A stretch of 22,891 bases of DNA from Nemertoderma westbladi (Eukaryota; Xenacoelomorpha; Nemertodermatida; Nemertodermatidae), in the NCBI GenBank assembly GCA_032718475.1, contig JAUCBJ010002029.1, positions 1-22,891 of the forward strand, read 5' to 3'. The notes below the pieces were generated by a model. It saw only the letters and a program-made list of their open reading frames with translations. It did not search any database and was not told where the DNA came from. Shown in pieces: positions 1-9,834 of the stretch. Each line of letters starts with the position of its first letter. Position 1 is the first letter of the stretch. The position numbers and the translations under genes are program-made.

Positions 1-75
1 TATACCGGAATGTATACCTTTACTTCGCTGGCGCTGCTGCAGTATAAACTAAGTCAACCTTAGCTTATGAAAATA

Positions 76-340
76 GCATATAAAGTGTATACTGTACCGC
101 GTCTAACTTAGTGGAAAATTTAGTACATAAAGTTATACTGTACTTGTACTACTATACCGCGTTTACCTTAGCGGAAGTTTAGTACATAAAGTTATACTGT
201 ACTTGTAATACTATACCGCGTTTACCTTAGCGGAAGTTTAGTACATAAAGTTATACTGTACTTGTAATACTATACCGCGTTTACCTTAGCGGAAGTTCAG
301 TACATAGAAAATGTAGTATATAAAGTTATACTGCATATAG
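76..340. repeat. 59-bp tandem repeat
   Basis: The word gtacataaagttatactgta recurs at 123, 182 and 241, which gives a period of 59 bp. Each unit also carries a block reading ataccgcgtttaccttagcg. The first unit (about 76-122) and the last (after about 300) are diverged, while the middle units differ at only one or two positions. No coding potential is seen. It is a short minisatellite of unknown role. Confidence 0.9.
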
Positions 341-959
341 GCCTACTTACTACATACAGCTATACAGTATATTCAATACGAGCTTACAGTACCGAGCTTA
401 CGGGAAGTAAATCATACACAAATAGTACAGAATAGTGTATCATACTGTATGTTACGAGACAATAGGGCGAAATGAGAAAATAAATGCAAAGAAACAAATA
501 CAAAAAAATAGTGAATGATGAGATGAATGCTCTAAATTGAACTTACTGTATACTTACCCCACGGTAGGACGCTATGGGACAAAGGACTCTCTCACACAGT
601 TGACTCTGCCGGTAACTTATAAACCCTCACGCAAAAACCGGCTAACTGCAGATTAGGGGGTTTTTTGTGAATATGCAAAATTTATTTAGTTTTTTTTTTT
701 ATTTATTTAATACTGTTGGTCCAACTGCTGCAGATCGCGTCGACTCAATCTGCAGCCGTGGTGCTTCCGTATTAAATATTATGTAACTGGGATAACAAAA
801 TTTTGACGAAAAAAAAAATTCGGAATAATTTTGAAAAAAAACAAAACTGAAAAAAAATTGATGTATAATTAAACTTTAGTTATTTCCAGCCAAAATACCT
901 GCAATGTAATAATCGATAGCTGTAAAATAATAATTAGGGTCTACAGTATTGTACCGGTA
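341..959. other. Non-coding AT-rich stretch
   Basis: No credible gene, RNA or transposon was recognised here. It contains T- and A-rich homopolymer stretches around 660-705 and 805-860, and ends just before a 10-bp palindrome gtaccggtac (951-960) that occurs again at 3254 and 4399. Confidence 0.6.
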
Positions 960-1262
960 CCCTTCTGATTCAGTCAAAATATTCTTATTTGTTACTGTAT
1001 GGGACCCCCGCTGCATGCGTCTATCCCCACTGCCTTAATGTGAAAGATAACGCCGGCCACCGAAATGCCACAGCCACTCTAGCAACCGCTAGCGTAGTAA
1101 CCCGTTACTTTACGTCCGTCGGCTACCACACACTTCTAATCCAACAAAGGCCCTTCCCAGTGGCACTTGTTTTCCCGAGGAGAATGGGCAGAAGGGTACA
1201 GGGTACATCAATAGCTACGGACAGGATGGCAATTACTTCCCCCTTTGCTTACGCAGGTGGAC
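960..1262. other. GC-rich patch of unknown nature
   Basis: This 300-bp patch is clearly richer in G and C than the AT-rich DNA on both sides. One plus-strand frame stays open through it to a stop at 1267, but it has no ATG at its start and the translation matches no family I recognise. It could be an exon of an undetected gene, a piece of an old repeat, or a chance base-composition island. No function is proposed. Confidence 0.3.
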
Positions 1263-1267
1263 AATAA

Positions 1268-1989
1268 CATCAATATCAAAGAATATAATATGTTGTATAT
1301 TTAGTATTGATTGAAACAAAGGGTTACGTAATTTGTAATATTGATATACACTTACCAACAAATAATTCGTCCGGACGCTACCACCCGTTCCTCCTGAATT
1401 GCACTGCACTGTAGGCCTTGCGTCTATGAGAAGATCCGCACACAAAATAAATATTACAGCATAAAACTTAACTTAACTAGATAATACGGCCATATTGGAC
1501 TACGTAATACTTGAAATAATAAACAATGGAGGGATGTAAATATATGTCTGACTGTAAAATACGTTGTAATTGTAAGATTTTAATAGCACAAGTGTTAATG
1601 ATAATTTGTAATTTAACTGTCTGAACCTGAACCTGAACCTGATAACAAATAGGAGTAAATTACCATCCCTCCAAAACTAATTAAAGCTACCAACAGAGTC
1701 AACTGAATAACAAGGAGAGAGTGCAAATAAATTGTTGTTACTGCTATTATATAGTATAAGAGTTGACCTCTATAATTACTTATTACCATTAGGAACTGAG
1801 CAACATAATTGGCTGTAATAATAACGGCATTAATAATCTGATGCAGGGCCAATCAGAGGACGGCTTCTGCTGAATAGGTATGTCGAATAGAGTGTACCGT
1901 AATATATTGGCATTGTTACTGAACATAATTGGTGTGTAATGTATAAATATAAATTGGATCTGAGATTCATAGACGCTCTACCATTACAC
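1268..1989. other. Non-coding AT-rich stretch with a hexamer run
   Basis: Nothing recognisable as a gene is present. The only local structure is a short run of the hexamer CTGAAC at 1621-1642. Short open frames on the minus strand here have no recognisable domain. Confidence 0.55.
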
Positions 1990-2082
1990 GGACAGTTCCC
2001 CCCCGCTCAAGTAGGACACTTCCCCCCCGGACACTTCCCCCCCAGACACTTCCCCCCCGCGGACACTTCCCCCCCGACTGTT
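1990..2082. repeat. C-rich minisatellite, left inverted arm
   Basis: Five to six units of ggacacttccccccc (about 15-17 bp) are arranged head to tail, interrupted once by gctcaagtag. The same array, including that interruption (as ctacttgggc), appears in reverse complement at 3071-3170. The two arrays are therefore inverted copies of one sequence rather than independent expansions. Proline-rich open frames across it come from the repeat and are not treated as genes. Confidence 0.88.
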
Positions 2083-2755
2083 CTTAACTTCGCACATTCG
2101 TATTTTTCATTTTTTAAGGTAAACGGACCGCTTGTATCCAGATAAGTTGTATCCAATTTAACTTTCGTAGCTCAGAAAGTGATCTTTTTCATCCCGATTT
2201 TACATTTTATATTCAAGTTTTATTTATGGGTTTTATCAATGCAATTACATCGTATTGTTTGCTAATCTTTAAACAATTAATTAGATGACCTATAAATTCC
2301 ATCCCCGGAATGATATACTGTTTTTATTAACTATAGAATTATAATAATTAATTGTTTTAAATATAGGTACTGTATTATTATGTAATAGTCTTCATCAAAT
2401 TGTAGCAGATGGGGATGAATATTATTGTTGCAATCAAAATTATACCTCTCCAGGGTAAAATCGACATGCGTCGACCTGTATTCTGTGTTCAGCATTACAC
2501 ATTGATATACATATTACTACTATACATACTATATAGATATTATACACACTACATATTAAATTTCCTGGGTACTTGCAATATTTTTAATAGGATTTTGTTG
2601 AATTATATAATATTGTACATAGTAATTTATATATTAAATTGTTTAACATTCAATACAGCTCCTACTTTAGGCTTAGTCAATTTATTATCTGATGATACAA
2701 ACATGAATTAATTATTTCAAAGTGGTCTTAAGTCTTTCACCACGGGCACTCAGGG
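2083..2755. other. AT-rich interior between inverted arms
   Basis: This stretch lies between the two inverted C/G-rich arrays. It is strongly AT-rich. An open frame at 2409-2711 encodes a run of isoleucine, leucine and tyrosine that follows base composition, with no recognisable domain. No transposase or other mobile-element protein was seen. Confidence 0.45.
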
Positions 2756-2903
2756 AAATGCCGGGGTCTGGGGGCGATAACCCCCAAGAAAAGAAGCGGG
2801 GGTTTGGGAGCGGCAGCCCCCAAAGAAAAGAAGCGGGGGTTTGGGGGCGGTAGCCCCCAACAAAAGAAGCGGGGGTTTGGGGGCGGCAGCCCCCAATTAA
2901 AAG
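2756..2903. repeat. 36-37 bp hairpin-bearing minisatellite
   Basis: The word aagcgggggtttggg starts at 2794, 2831 and 2867, giving a period of 36-37 bp and about four units. Each unit contains an inverted repeat of the form ttgggggc-ggca-gcccccaa, an 8-bp GC-rich stem with a 4-base loop (ggca or ggta). The first unit has a weaker, diverged stem. The spacers are A-rich (aagaaaag). Transcribed from either strand, the array would give a row of strong hairpins. Confidence 0.88.
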
Positions 2904-3070
2904 AAATTAAAATAATTAAAGGAATTAAAAGAAAAATAAACAAAATTTGACTATAAAAATGTTTCTTTTATAATTTTGAAAAAACTTGTCTAGATACAAT
3001 TTGTCCTGTAACCATCTTTAACTTTTGTTTATTGCTTTGATGCACCCAGATTAATTTTAACACTTTAACT

Positions 3071-3170
3071 GGGGGGGAAGTGTCCGGGGGGCAAGTGTCC
3101 GGGGGGGAAGTGTCCGGGGGGGAAGTGTCCTACTTGGGCGGGGGGGAAGTGTCCGGGGGGGAAGTGTCCT
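3071..3170. repeat. G-rich minisatellite, right inverted arm
   Basis: Units of gggggggaagtgtcc are repeated six times with one interruption (tacttgggcg). This is the reverse complement of the 1990-2082 array, so the two form arms of about 95-100 bp around an interior of about 1 kb. The runs of seven Gs could form G-quadruplexes. No target-site duplication could be assigned by eye. Confidence 0.88.
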
Positions 3171-3404
3171 AGATCCCGTCAGGTGTGTGTGCCTCCTTGT
3201 TCTTACACTGGTACCAAAAGTAAAACCAAAGGTTGTGAATTCTCTCTCTGTCAGTACCGGTACATTAAACAAACTGACATACCGGTCGCGATTCTGATAG
3301 TATTCAGGTATTGCTGTATTATAGATAGATAGTTTTTATTTAATTATTTTGAATTATTATATTAACTTCTGTGATTGTTTGTACGTTGGATACATGTAAA
3401 AAGA
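3171..3404. other. Possible 5' region of the plus-strand LINE
   Basis: This AT-rich stretch ends at the ORF1 start at 3405. It may hold the 5' untranslated region and internal promoter of the LINE, but I cannot locate the element's 5' end. It includes one gtaccggtac palindrome at 3254-3263. Confidence 0.3.
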
Positions 3405-4309
3405 ATGGCGGAGGTTTTTATACATCTACAGGACAAACTTCTGGACCTGATCAGGGCCGTAAAAACTAAGAAAAGTATGACCAATGAAGAAGAGAAACAG
3501 CTAAATGAGTGTGCAACCAAAATGACATCCTTGTATACTGTAACTCTCGGTAAACTTAGCGACGCACGAGAGGAGACAATCGCTGCACAGGACTCGCTGC
3601 TGAAAGCGCAACATGAGAAACCACGCTACTCCTGTACTCAGAAGTAGCAGCCAAGGCTACGGACCGGACGCATGGAGCCGCGGCCAAAAACTATCCGCAA
3701 CCACCTAACTCTGCACCTGCTGGTGCAGGACCAAACCAATCTCGAGCACAACCGTCGCAAACAACCTCCGAGCGACGACGACTTGTATCAGAATCCAACC
3801 AAAGCCGTGGGCTGATCCCGATCCCGAGGAGACCTGGAAACGCGAACCAGCATCCTCAAACGAGAACGAAAAAGAATCCGGTTGTCGTGGCAACTGGTTC
3901 GGCATTGGCACCTGGAGCCAGTGGCATAACAGCTGTTGCTCGACCTAACCCGCGGTACCATGTCCGGGTCGGCCGCTTATCCCCGGAAACCACAACACAA
4001 ATGATAAAGAATCACTTATCGGACAGGAATATCCAGGTTGATAAAGTATTCAATATTACTGAACAAACGACCAACTCAACAGGAGAGGTCAGCCAAGCCC
4101 CAACCATGGCTGCCTTCCACATCGTGTGCCCCAATGAGGATTCTGCGACAGCCGTGTTCGCCGCAGACAGCTGGCCAGTCGGTTCGACGATACGACGTCA
4201 TTACCTCGGCCCGAAAGACAGAGCGAACCTCAAGCTCAAGCCGCAACAGCAACCGCTTACCCTGAGGACACCGTCGCATGCGCTAGAGGTACCCGGGCAG
4301 GCTGTCTGA
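3405..4309 (+). pseudogene. LINE ORF1 with RRM-like domain, frameshifted
   Basis: This is the ORF1 (nucleic-acid-binding) protein of a non-LTR retrotransposon, which normally coats the element RNA. The ATG at 3405 sits in a good animal start context (agaATGg). The first 80 codons are charged and look alpha-helical or coiled-coil-like, then reach a stop at 3645. A second frame is open from about 3617 to the stop at 4309. It gives a basic, proline/glutamine-rich linker followed by an RRM-like fold at about 3947-4240. The key pieces there are YHVRVGRLSPETT, MAAFHIVCP and the closing SWPVGSTIRRHYLG, the usual layout of LINE ORF1 domains. One net frameshift near 3611-3640 separates the halves. No slippery heptamer is evident there, so a mutation is more likely than programmed frameshifting. 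ORF2 starts 118 bp downstream. The RRM-like assignment rests on pattern recognition only. Confidence 0.75.
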
Positions 4310-4427
4310 CTAGATGACGGGCAAAGCCTTCCGAACAGAGTTCCACTCACTTCGGTCCAACGGACTTCACCAACCTTTTGTAGAGGCTGCAACAAGCCGT
4401 ACCGGTACCTAATGAGCCTTAGGAAAC

Positions 4428-7220
4428 ATGAACGACATTGTAATAGATTCCAAATATCACAGACTTTTAACACTGTTAGAGGAACTGCCTTTCAATGAGG
4501 CGTGGGGGCCCTCTACTATCGCTGACAATGAAACGGGGACCTCCATTGTTCTTTGGAATGTGTAAGGAGCGAAAAGTACAATAGAAACTACATGTGATGA
4601 CACATTTTGTACAACTGACATCCTTCTCCTAACTGAAACCCTAGACGAGGATCTTGATATTCCCTCCTTTACTTGCGCCAATGTTCCCTGTGTGAAGGGG
4701 AACGCTGGCAGGCCACATGGTGGATTAACAATAGCGACCAATACACGAAACGGTGGGAATACAAACTGTCACCATAAAAGCGAGAATATAATTGCGGCTT
4801 CCCTCCCAGGACTCGAAATAATATCCGCATACTATATACCAGAAACAGATGTAACTGATATATTACTGGATCTCATTAATGTCATCAACGATATACGTGC
4901 GCGTTCCGCTGCTCCGCTGCTGCTTGCTGGGGACTTTAACTGTCGCCTCGATGGAGACAGTACCCGGGGTGACCTCCTATGTGATGGCTTACTGGGTACA
5001 GGTCTGTCCTGTGTGACAGATGCTACGGTACCTACCTACCTATGCTGGAATGGCCAGAGTGTCATTGACCTCGTGTTCGTTGACACCCCTCTTCTTGACC
5101 TCGTCGATGTTTCTGTTAAACCAACCGTAAACTGCAAACACCAGCGGGTACTTATTAATCTATCGATAACTCCCCCCCTATCAACCAGGAACAAGCGAAC
5201 CCCAAGGATTAACGATGTCGACATGGTTATCCTTGAAACCAATCTTTCTAGGGACATTGGCGAGTTCCAGATTGAAACGATCCGGGATATAAACAGCGCA
5301 TGCGACTACATCACCGACGCCCTACAAGCTGCATCCGTCCCCCGCAAACAGAGAAAATCTAAACCTTGGTTCACAAAAGAATGTTATGATTTACAACAAG
5401 CTGTTAATGCGAGCCACGCCGCAGTCCGCTCACAGCCAAGCGATATAACTCGCCTCGAATATTCCGAGCTAACGTATACATATAAAACTCTTTTACATTC
5501 TAAGAAGAGGATATATGAGGCCCAGCAAGAACAAAAATTAATAGACCGTTGTGAGGCTGATATAACAGAGTTCTGGAATATAACAAAGGGTAAACGCGAG
5601 AACTCTGCACCCCAACAGGTTGCAGCAGAGGACTGGGCAACTCACTTTGACAACCTACTGAACAGAGATGTTGATACCCAGCTACCCGACCTTCCTGATC
5701 AACCTGTTCCGGAACTCGACCGCCCAATAGATGCAGCCGAGGTCACTTCATCCGTCAATGGAAACAAGAACCACAAAGCGGCGGGCCCCGACGGGATCTC
5801 AAATGAATCATTAAAACTCGGTCTCCCCCTACTATTACCATTCCTCCTTGCGCTTTTCTCCACGTGTTTCGCAGCGCCGAAGTGCCCAGGTGGCTGGTTA
5901 ACATCATATCTCCTTCCACTCTACAAAGGTAAGGGGCCAAAGTCGTCCCCGAATTCGTATCGCGGAGTCGCGCTCCTATCATGTCTACTAAAGACGTACA
6001 CGTCTATACTCTTTAACAGACTATACAGCTGGGCGGAAATTAACGGAGTCCTACCGGTATGTCAGTTCGGCTTCCGGAAGGGGAAATCAACCATACAGGC
6101 CGCTATGCAACTCCACGCACATATCCGGTGTGCGTTGAGTTTACCACGTGGTCACGTTTACTGCGTATTCGTGGACTTCTCAAAGGCATTTGACTCTATC
6201 AACCGAAGGAAACTCTGTCTTAAGCTCTCAATACTGGGTCTTAGTCGTACTTTTATAGCAGCAATATGGGCTATAATCGCATGCAACTTTGTCTGTATAT
6301 GCCTGGGGATATATTTAATTGAGCCCATAACTCAAACGATTGGCGTAATCCAGGGTGATAAACTTTCCCCCCTACTCTTCAGCCTATTTGTTTCCGACCT
6401 CCCTGCCGTTATATTAGCTGCAGGCTGCTGTTTATATATGTACGCGGACGACGTCGCCATTACCGGTAACACGATCACCGAGGTTCAAACCAGCCTAGAG
6501 TACCTCCTGGCATACTGCAAAGAAAATGACCTCGTCGTCAATAAGGCGAAAACGAAGGCGATGAAATTCCGCCGTGGTGGCCGCCTCTGCAGAACCGACG
6601 TCCTAGTCTACGATGGATCCCCCCTGGAGTTCGTCAACTCCTTCGAGTACCTCGGGGTTGTCCTCACGACAAAGAACTGCGCCACAGGTCACTACAAACA
6701 CCTACACAAGCGTGGGATATCAGCCTGTATGCGATTGGCAACTAAGGTCAATTTCAAGTTGATCTCCATGACAACAGCCCAGCGTCTATGGAAGCTCGTT
6801 ATTCTACCAGCGACGACCTACGGCTGCGCGGTCTTCGGCGTAGTTCCATCGAGTGCTGACTCACTGAACCACGTCGTAGCGGTTCGAGCACTCTATTGGA
6901 AACTGTGGTGTGGGGTAAGTAAATACGCCTCCACCACGGCAATACTAAACGCGGTCGATCACCCTTCAGAGAACGGCGAGCTCTCCCTCCTCGAACTCAC
7001 CGGCTACAGACGCCGTGCGGCAGCCCAATTCATTTCTAACGGCTCGCACCACAAGCTATGCCGCAGCAAAGGGTGCTGGAGACCGACGCCCACATGTATC
7101 TGCCGTCTCTGCGACGGTCCGGCGACAGACAAGGACCACGGCCTCAGTTGTACTGGCATCCCAACTCTCTCAACAACATTTAAACGTTCCCTGTTCCTTT
7201 ACGCCCTAAACGACTTTTAA
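4428..7220 (+). pseudogene. LINE ORF2: endonuclease-reverse transcriptase, one stop
   Basis: This is the replication protein of a non-LTR retrotransposon: it nicks the target and reverse-transcribes element RNA there. I start it at the ATG at 4428. The frame then runs to 7220, about 930 codons, except for a TAA at 4563-4565 inside the endonuclease motif SIVLWNV-stop-G. From the next Met (4692) 842 codons are uninterrupted, but that start would omit the first catalytic residues. Endonuclease signs are LLTET, GRPHGGL, LLLAGDFN, SVIDLVFV and CKHQ. Reverse transcriptase signs are KAAGPDGI, SYRGVALLS, QFGFRKGKST, VFVDFSKAFDSI, GVIQGDKLSPLLF, YMYADD and FEYLGV, with catalytic Asp 495 and Asp 586-587 counted from 4692. 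The C-terminus has a zinc knuckle C-x2-C-x8-H-x3-C (Cys804, Cys807, His816, Cys820). The clade is not assigned. Only one disabling change implies recent insertion. Confidence 0.93.
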
Positions 7221-7259
7221 CTGAATCGATATCTATTTTAATAAAAAAAAAAAAAAAAA
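7221..7259 (+). other. LINE 3' end with poly-A run
   Basis: Only 22 bases separate the ORF2 stop from a run of 17 A residues (7243-7259), and AATAAA overlaps the start of the run. This is probably the tail left by target-primed insertion. A second AATAAA at 7452 leaves the alternative that the run is internal and the true 3' untranslated region continues to about 7470. Confidence 0.65.
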
Positions 7260-7630
7260 TATATACATATTTTCTCTTTTATTTCATTACATTGCACCAC
7301 CCTTTTAATTTAACTCAACTAATAGCACTTTACACGTATATTTACAATTACTTAACATTATATTTACAATATTCTATATGTGTGATTCCTACCATATACC
7401 TACATTAACTTGATTTCATGTTCCTGTTCAATTTATACACCATATGTTGGTAATAAAGTTTTAGTTTCAAAAGTAACAGCTCATGAGGGATGACGTATTC
7501 TGATAGGGCGTTGTCTTAGCAATGATGATAGGCTGGGCTGATTGATCCCTTGCTAGTGTTTGCTCTAATACACTTCACACCACCACAAAGGAATGGGGAA
7601 AGAGTCAGCCACTGCGAAACCAATAATATT
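7260..7630. other. Non-coding flank downstream of the LINE
   Basis: This is AT-rich with no gene recognised. AATAAA at 7452-7457 (in ggtaataaagttttag) could be the end of the LINE or of an unrelated transcript. The sequence becomes more balanced in composition from about 7480, where the neighbouring dispersed repeat may begin. Confidence 0.4.
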
Positions 7631-7790
7631 GTGGGGCGAGCCACGAAGTGAGTGAGCCTTAGCGTAGTGGTACCATTAATCAACCTGTCGTTCTGTCGTT
7701 CTGTCGTTCTGTCGTGTTCAATTTTAAACGTTAATAACTCGGCCAATCTTTGATGAAATCTATCCAAACTTGGTACACATGTTGTATGGC
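7631..7790 (+). repeat. Dispersed repeat, copy 1
   Basis: The segment opens with gtggggcgagccacgaagtg and continues to ttggtacacatg. Its reverse complement is recognisable at 13235-13371 and again in the duplicated unit at 19323-19459. The shared blocks are the opening block, a ttaataa-ctcgg block, and tgatgaaat followed by ccaaacttggtacacatg. Divergence between copies is considerable. Copy 1 also contains an internal tcgttctg run (about 7687-7716). It has no coding capacity, so it is probably a SINE or a non-autonomous DNA transposon; ends and class are unresolved. Confidence 0.72.
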
Positions 7791-8318
7791 AAAAGTTTAG
7801 AAATTTTCCAAGTAGAATTTCCGTGTGGCCTTCGAGAAGCTAAGATAATAGCAGTTAATTAGTTAATTAAGTTGATTACGGTAAAAACACCATTTTCAAC
7901 CTGCCTTTTAAAGGAAATTAATTGTTTTACAGTATAAGACTTCAATAATTATACTTAAAAAATATACAGATGTAATCCGCATACTCCATTCTATTATAGT
8001 TTTTAATTAGTTCAAGTGATTTGCTTTAATAATCGTGTCTTTAATTGATCTAAAGTAATTAAACCGGCATAAAAAATGTATTCTCATTAAATACTGCTCA
8101 TTTATTGGTTAACATCCAAGTTGGCTTGATTCCCAGCAACACTTGAGGTATTCAGAGGCAGACTGCTGCTGCTGCTAGTAGCCATCCATTCACTCACTCT
8201 CCATTGAACTGGCTGATTGGAGGTGTGTGTGTATCGGGTTCAATGACATTAATATTATTACTAAAGTAACGTCGGGATGTTAATATTCACTGGAGCTATG
8301 AGTCTCTCTGGTTAGTTG
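7791..8318. other. Non-coding AT-rich stretch
   Basis: No gene or RNA was recognised. The start may be the tail of the dispersed repeat. A short CTG run (about 8164-8175) and a short gtgtgtgt run are the only simple repeats noticed. Confidence 0.5.
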
Positions 8319-8526
8319 AATGAATGAAATAAATAATTGTTTTACTGTTCCGAATATCAATGTTTATTTCTGTAGGCCAACTTACTGTATTATTATTTAA
8401 TCTAAATGTACATAATAGTTTAAATGAATGAAATAAATAATTGTTTTACTGTTCCGAATATCAATGTTTATTTCTGTAGGCCAACTTACTGTATTATTAT
8501 TTAATCTAAATGTACATAATAGTTTA
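8319..8526. repeat. 104-bp direct tandem duplication
   Basis: Two consecutive copies of 104 bp (8319-8422 and 8423-8526) each begin with aatgaatgaaataaataatt and look identical by eye. The duplication is recent or conserved by correction. The unit has no coding sense; it includes tgtaggccaacttactgtat. Confidence 0.93.
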
Positions 8527-9642
8527 AATAAATTATTTCACAATTTCATTCCAATTCATACTGCTTACGCAACCATGCTAATTAGGTATATTAAATGGCA
8601 GGATTGTTTTTAATTAAAATTTTTACAGAGCAAACAAGTATATTGTATTTAACTGAAAGTTAATTTATTTCGGTAAGTAGGCCTTGCGGTTTGTTAGTTT
8701 AGTTAGTATAATAAGTATCAAATATATTACGTGCTGCTGTACAGTAAACGCGGCTTTGCGTTATTGAATTACAGAATTGGCGGTACAAAGTACATTAATA
8801 GGGATCAGGCATATTGCATTTATATAATTGTTGTTGTAAATGTACAATAATATGCGCCACTTTTATTTTAGTAACTGCAATGTGTATTTCATTTGTACCT
8901 GCAACCCATTAAAAAGGGCAGCTGAACATATCGCGGACAGGCTGACTATTCACCATAACAAAAAAACCCAAATCGCCGCAGTTCCACTTACAGTTCCATA
9001 TTATTCTGTTTTGCAATTCAACCCAATTTATCTGCTCTCTGCTACACGCGGTTTTATCCACGAGTTTTGTAAAGTCCCGACTTATCGGGAATGACATGAA
9101 CTTAGCGTCCGGAATATTCTGATCAGATTAAATCTACTTGGCGCTGTAATACTGCATCCCGTTGTACCAGAAGTTATTAAAACATACCGGCCCCTCAAAT
9201 GCGCTTGCAGTGGGTTAGAGAACAACATATACCGCCCCAGTACAACCGCTATTTTGATAAGGTCCATAATATATAATATATATATATGGTCTAACATATG
9301 ATAGTTCACTAATCAGCTAATAGGCCTATTAATTCGTGAGATTTCAATTTATAAATAAAACTAATATACGAGCTCATATGAGCTCAATTGATTGATTGAT
9401 TGAAGGTATGACCGTTGTTGTGGGGGACTAGGTCTACCTGTCTAGCAGCTAATAACTCGTCCGTGGAGAGAATAATATAAGTCGAGGAACATAACGAAAC
9501 GCGTTTAATTTATTTATTTATTCCAATTGGGGATGCTTTCTAACGCGGGAATGCGGTGCTATTAAACATCAACACATTCCTGCGCGTGCGTCGATATTGT
9601 GCACCCTAATACTAACAACCCACCCAGACACCCCCCACCCCT
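8527..9642. other. Non-coding AT-rich stretch
   Basis: No gene, RNA or known transposon was recognised. It contains small simple runs, including ttgattgattgattga near 9389 and an AT-only run around 9267-9287. An open frame at 8840-9094 has no recognisable domain. Confidence 0.5.
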
Positions 9643-9663
9643 CCCCCCCCCCCCCCCCCCCCC
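9643..9663. repeat. Poly-C tract
   Basis: This is a run of 21 C residues in a C-rich context. Long G/C homopolymers are prone to slippage and to sequencing error, so the length is approximate. Confidence 0.85.
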
Positions 9664-9808
9664 ATCACCCAACATTACTATGTATAGATCAATGCAGCTC
9701 AATATATTAGTAAAGGTATCGTCTGATTAGCTTTCCTACACATGACCTCTTATCCTTGTAGTTGTTTATTTATTTACACTATTTTTTGTTGAGTAAATCT
9801 TTCTGATA

Positions 9809-9834
9809 GGGGGGGGGGGGGGGGGGGGGGGGGG
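9809..9834. repeat. Poly-G tract 1
   Basis: This is a run of 26 G residues, about 145 bp from the poly-C tract, so the two could pair as an inverted repeat. It is a candidate quadruplex on the plus strand. Poly-proline in a minus-strand open frame (9779-10147) comes from this and the next tract and is not treated as a protein. Confidence 0.85.

Noticed and set aside
1939-3272. Proline-rich open frames over the C/G-rich arrays (1939-2145 plus, 2737-2943 and 3057-3272 minus)
   Set aside because: They are translations of minisatellite units with no domain and end as soon as the repeats end.
3611-3645. Programmed ribosomal frameshift in LINE ORF1
   Set aside because: No slippery heptamer is evident where the two frames meet; a simple mutation explains it, as does the stop in ORF2.
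4692-7220. Starting ORF2 at the Met at 4692
   Set aside because: The same frame continues upstream to an ATG at 4428 through recognisable endonuclease sequence, interrupted by just one stop; the later start would omit catalytic residues.
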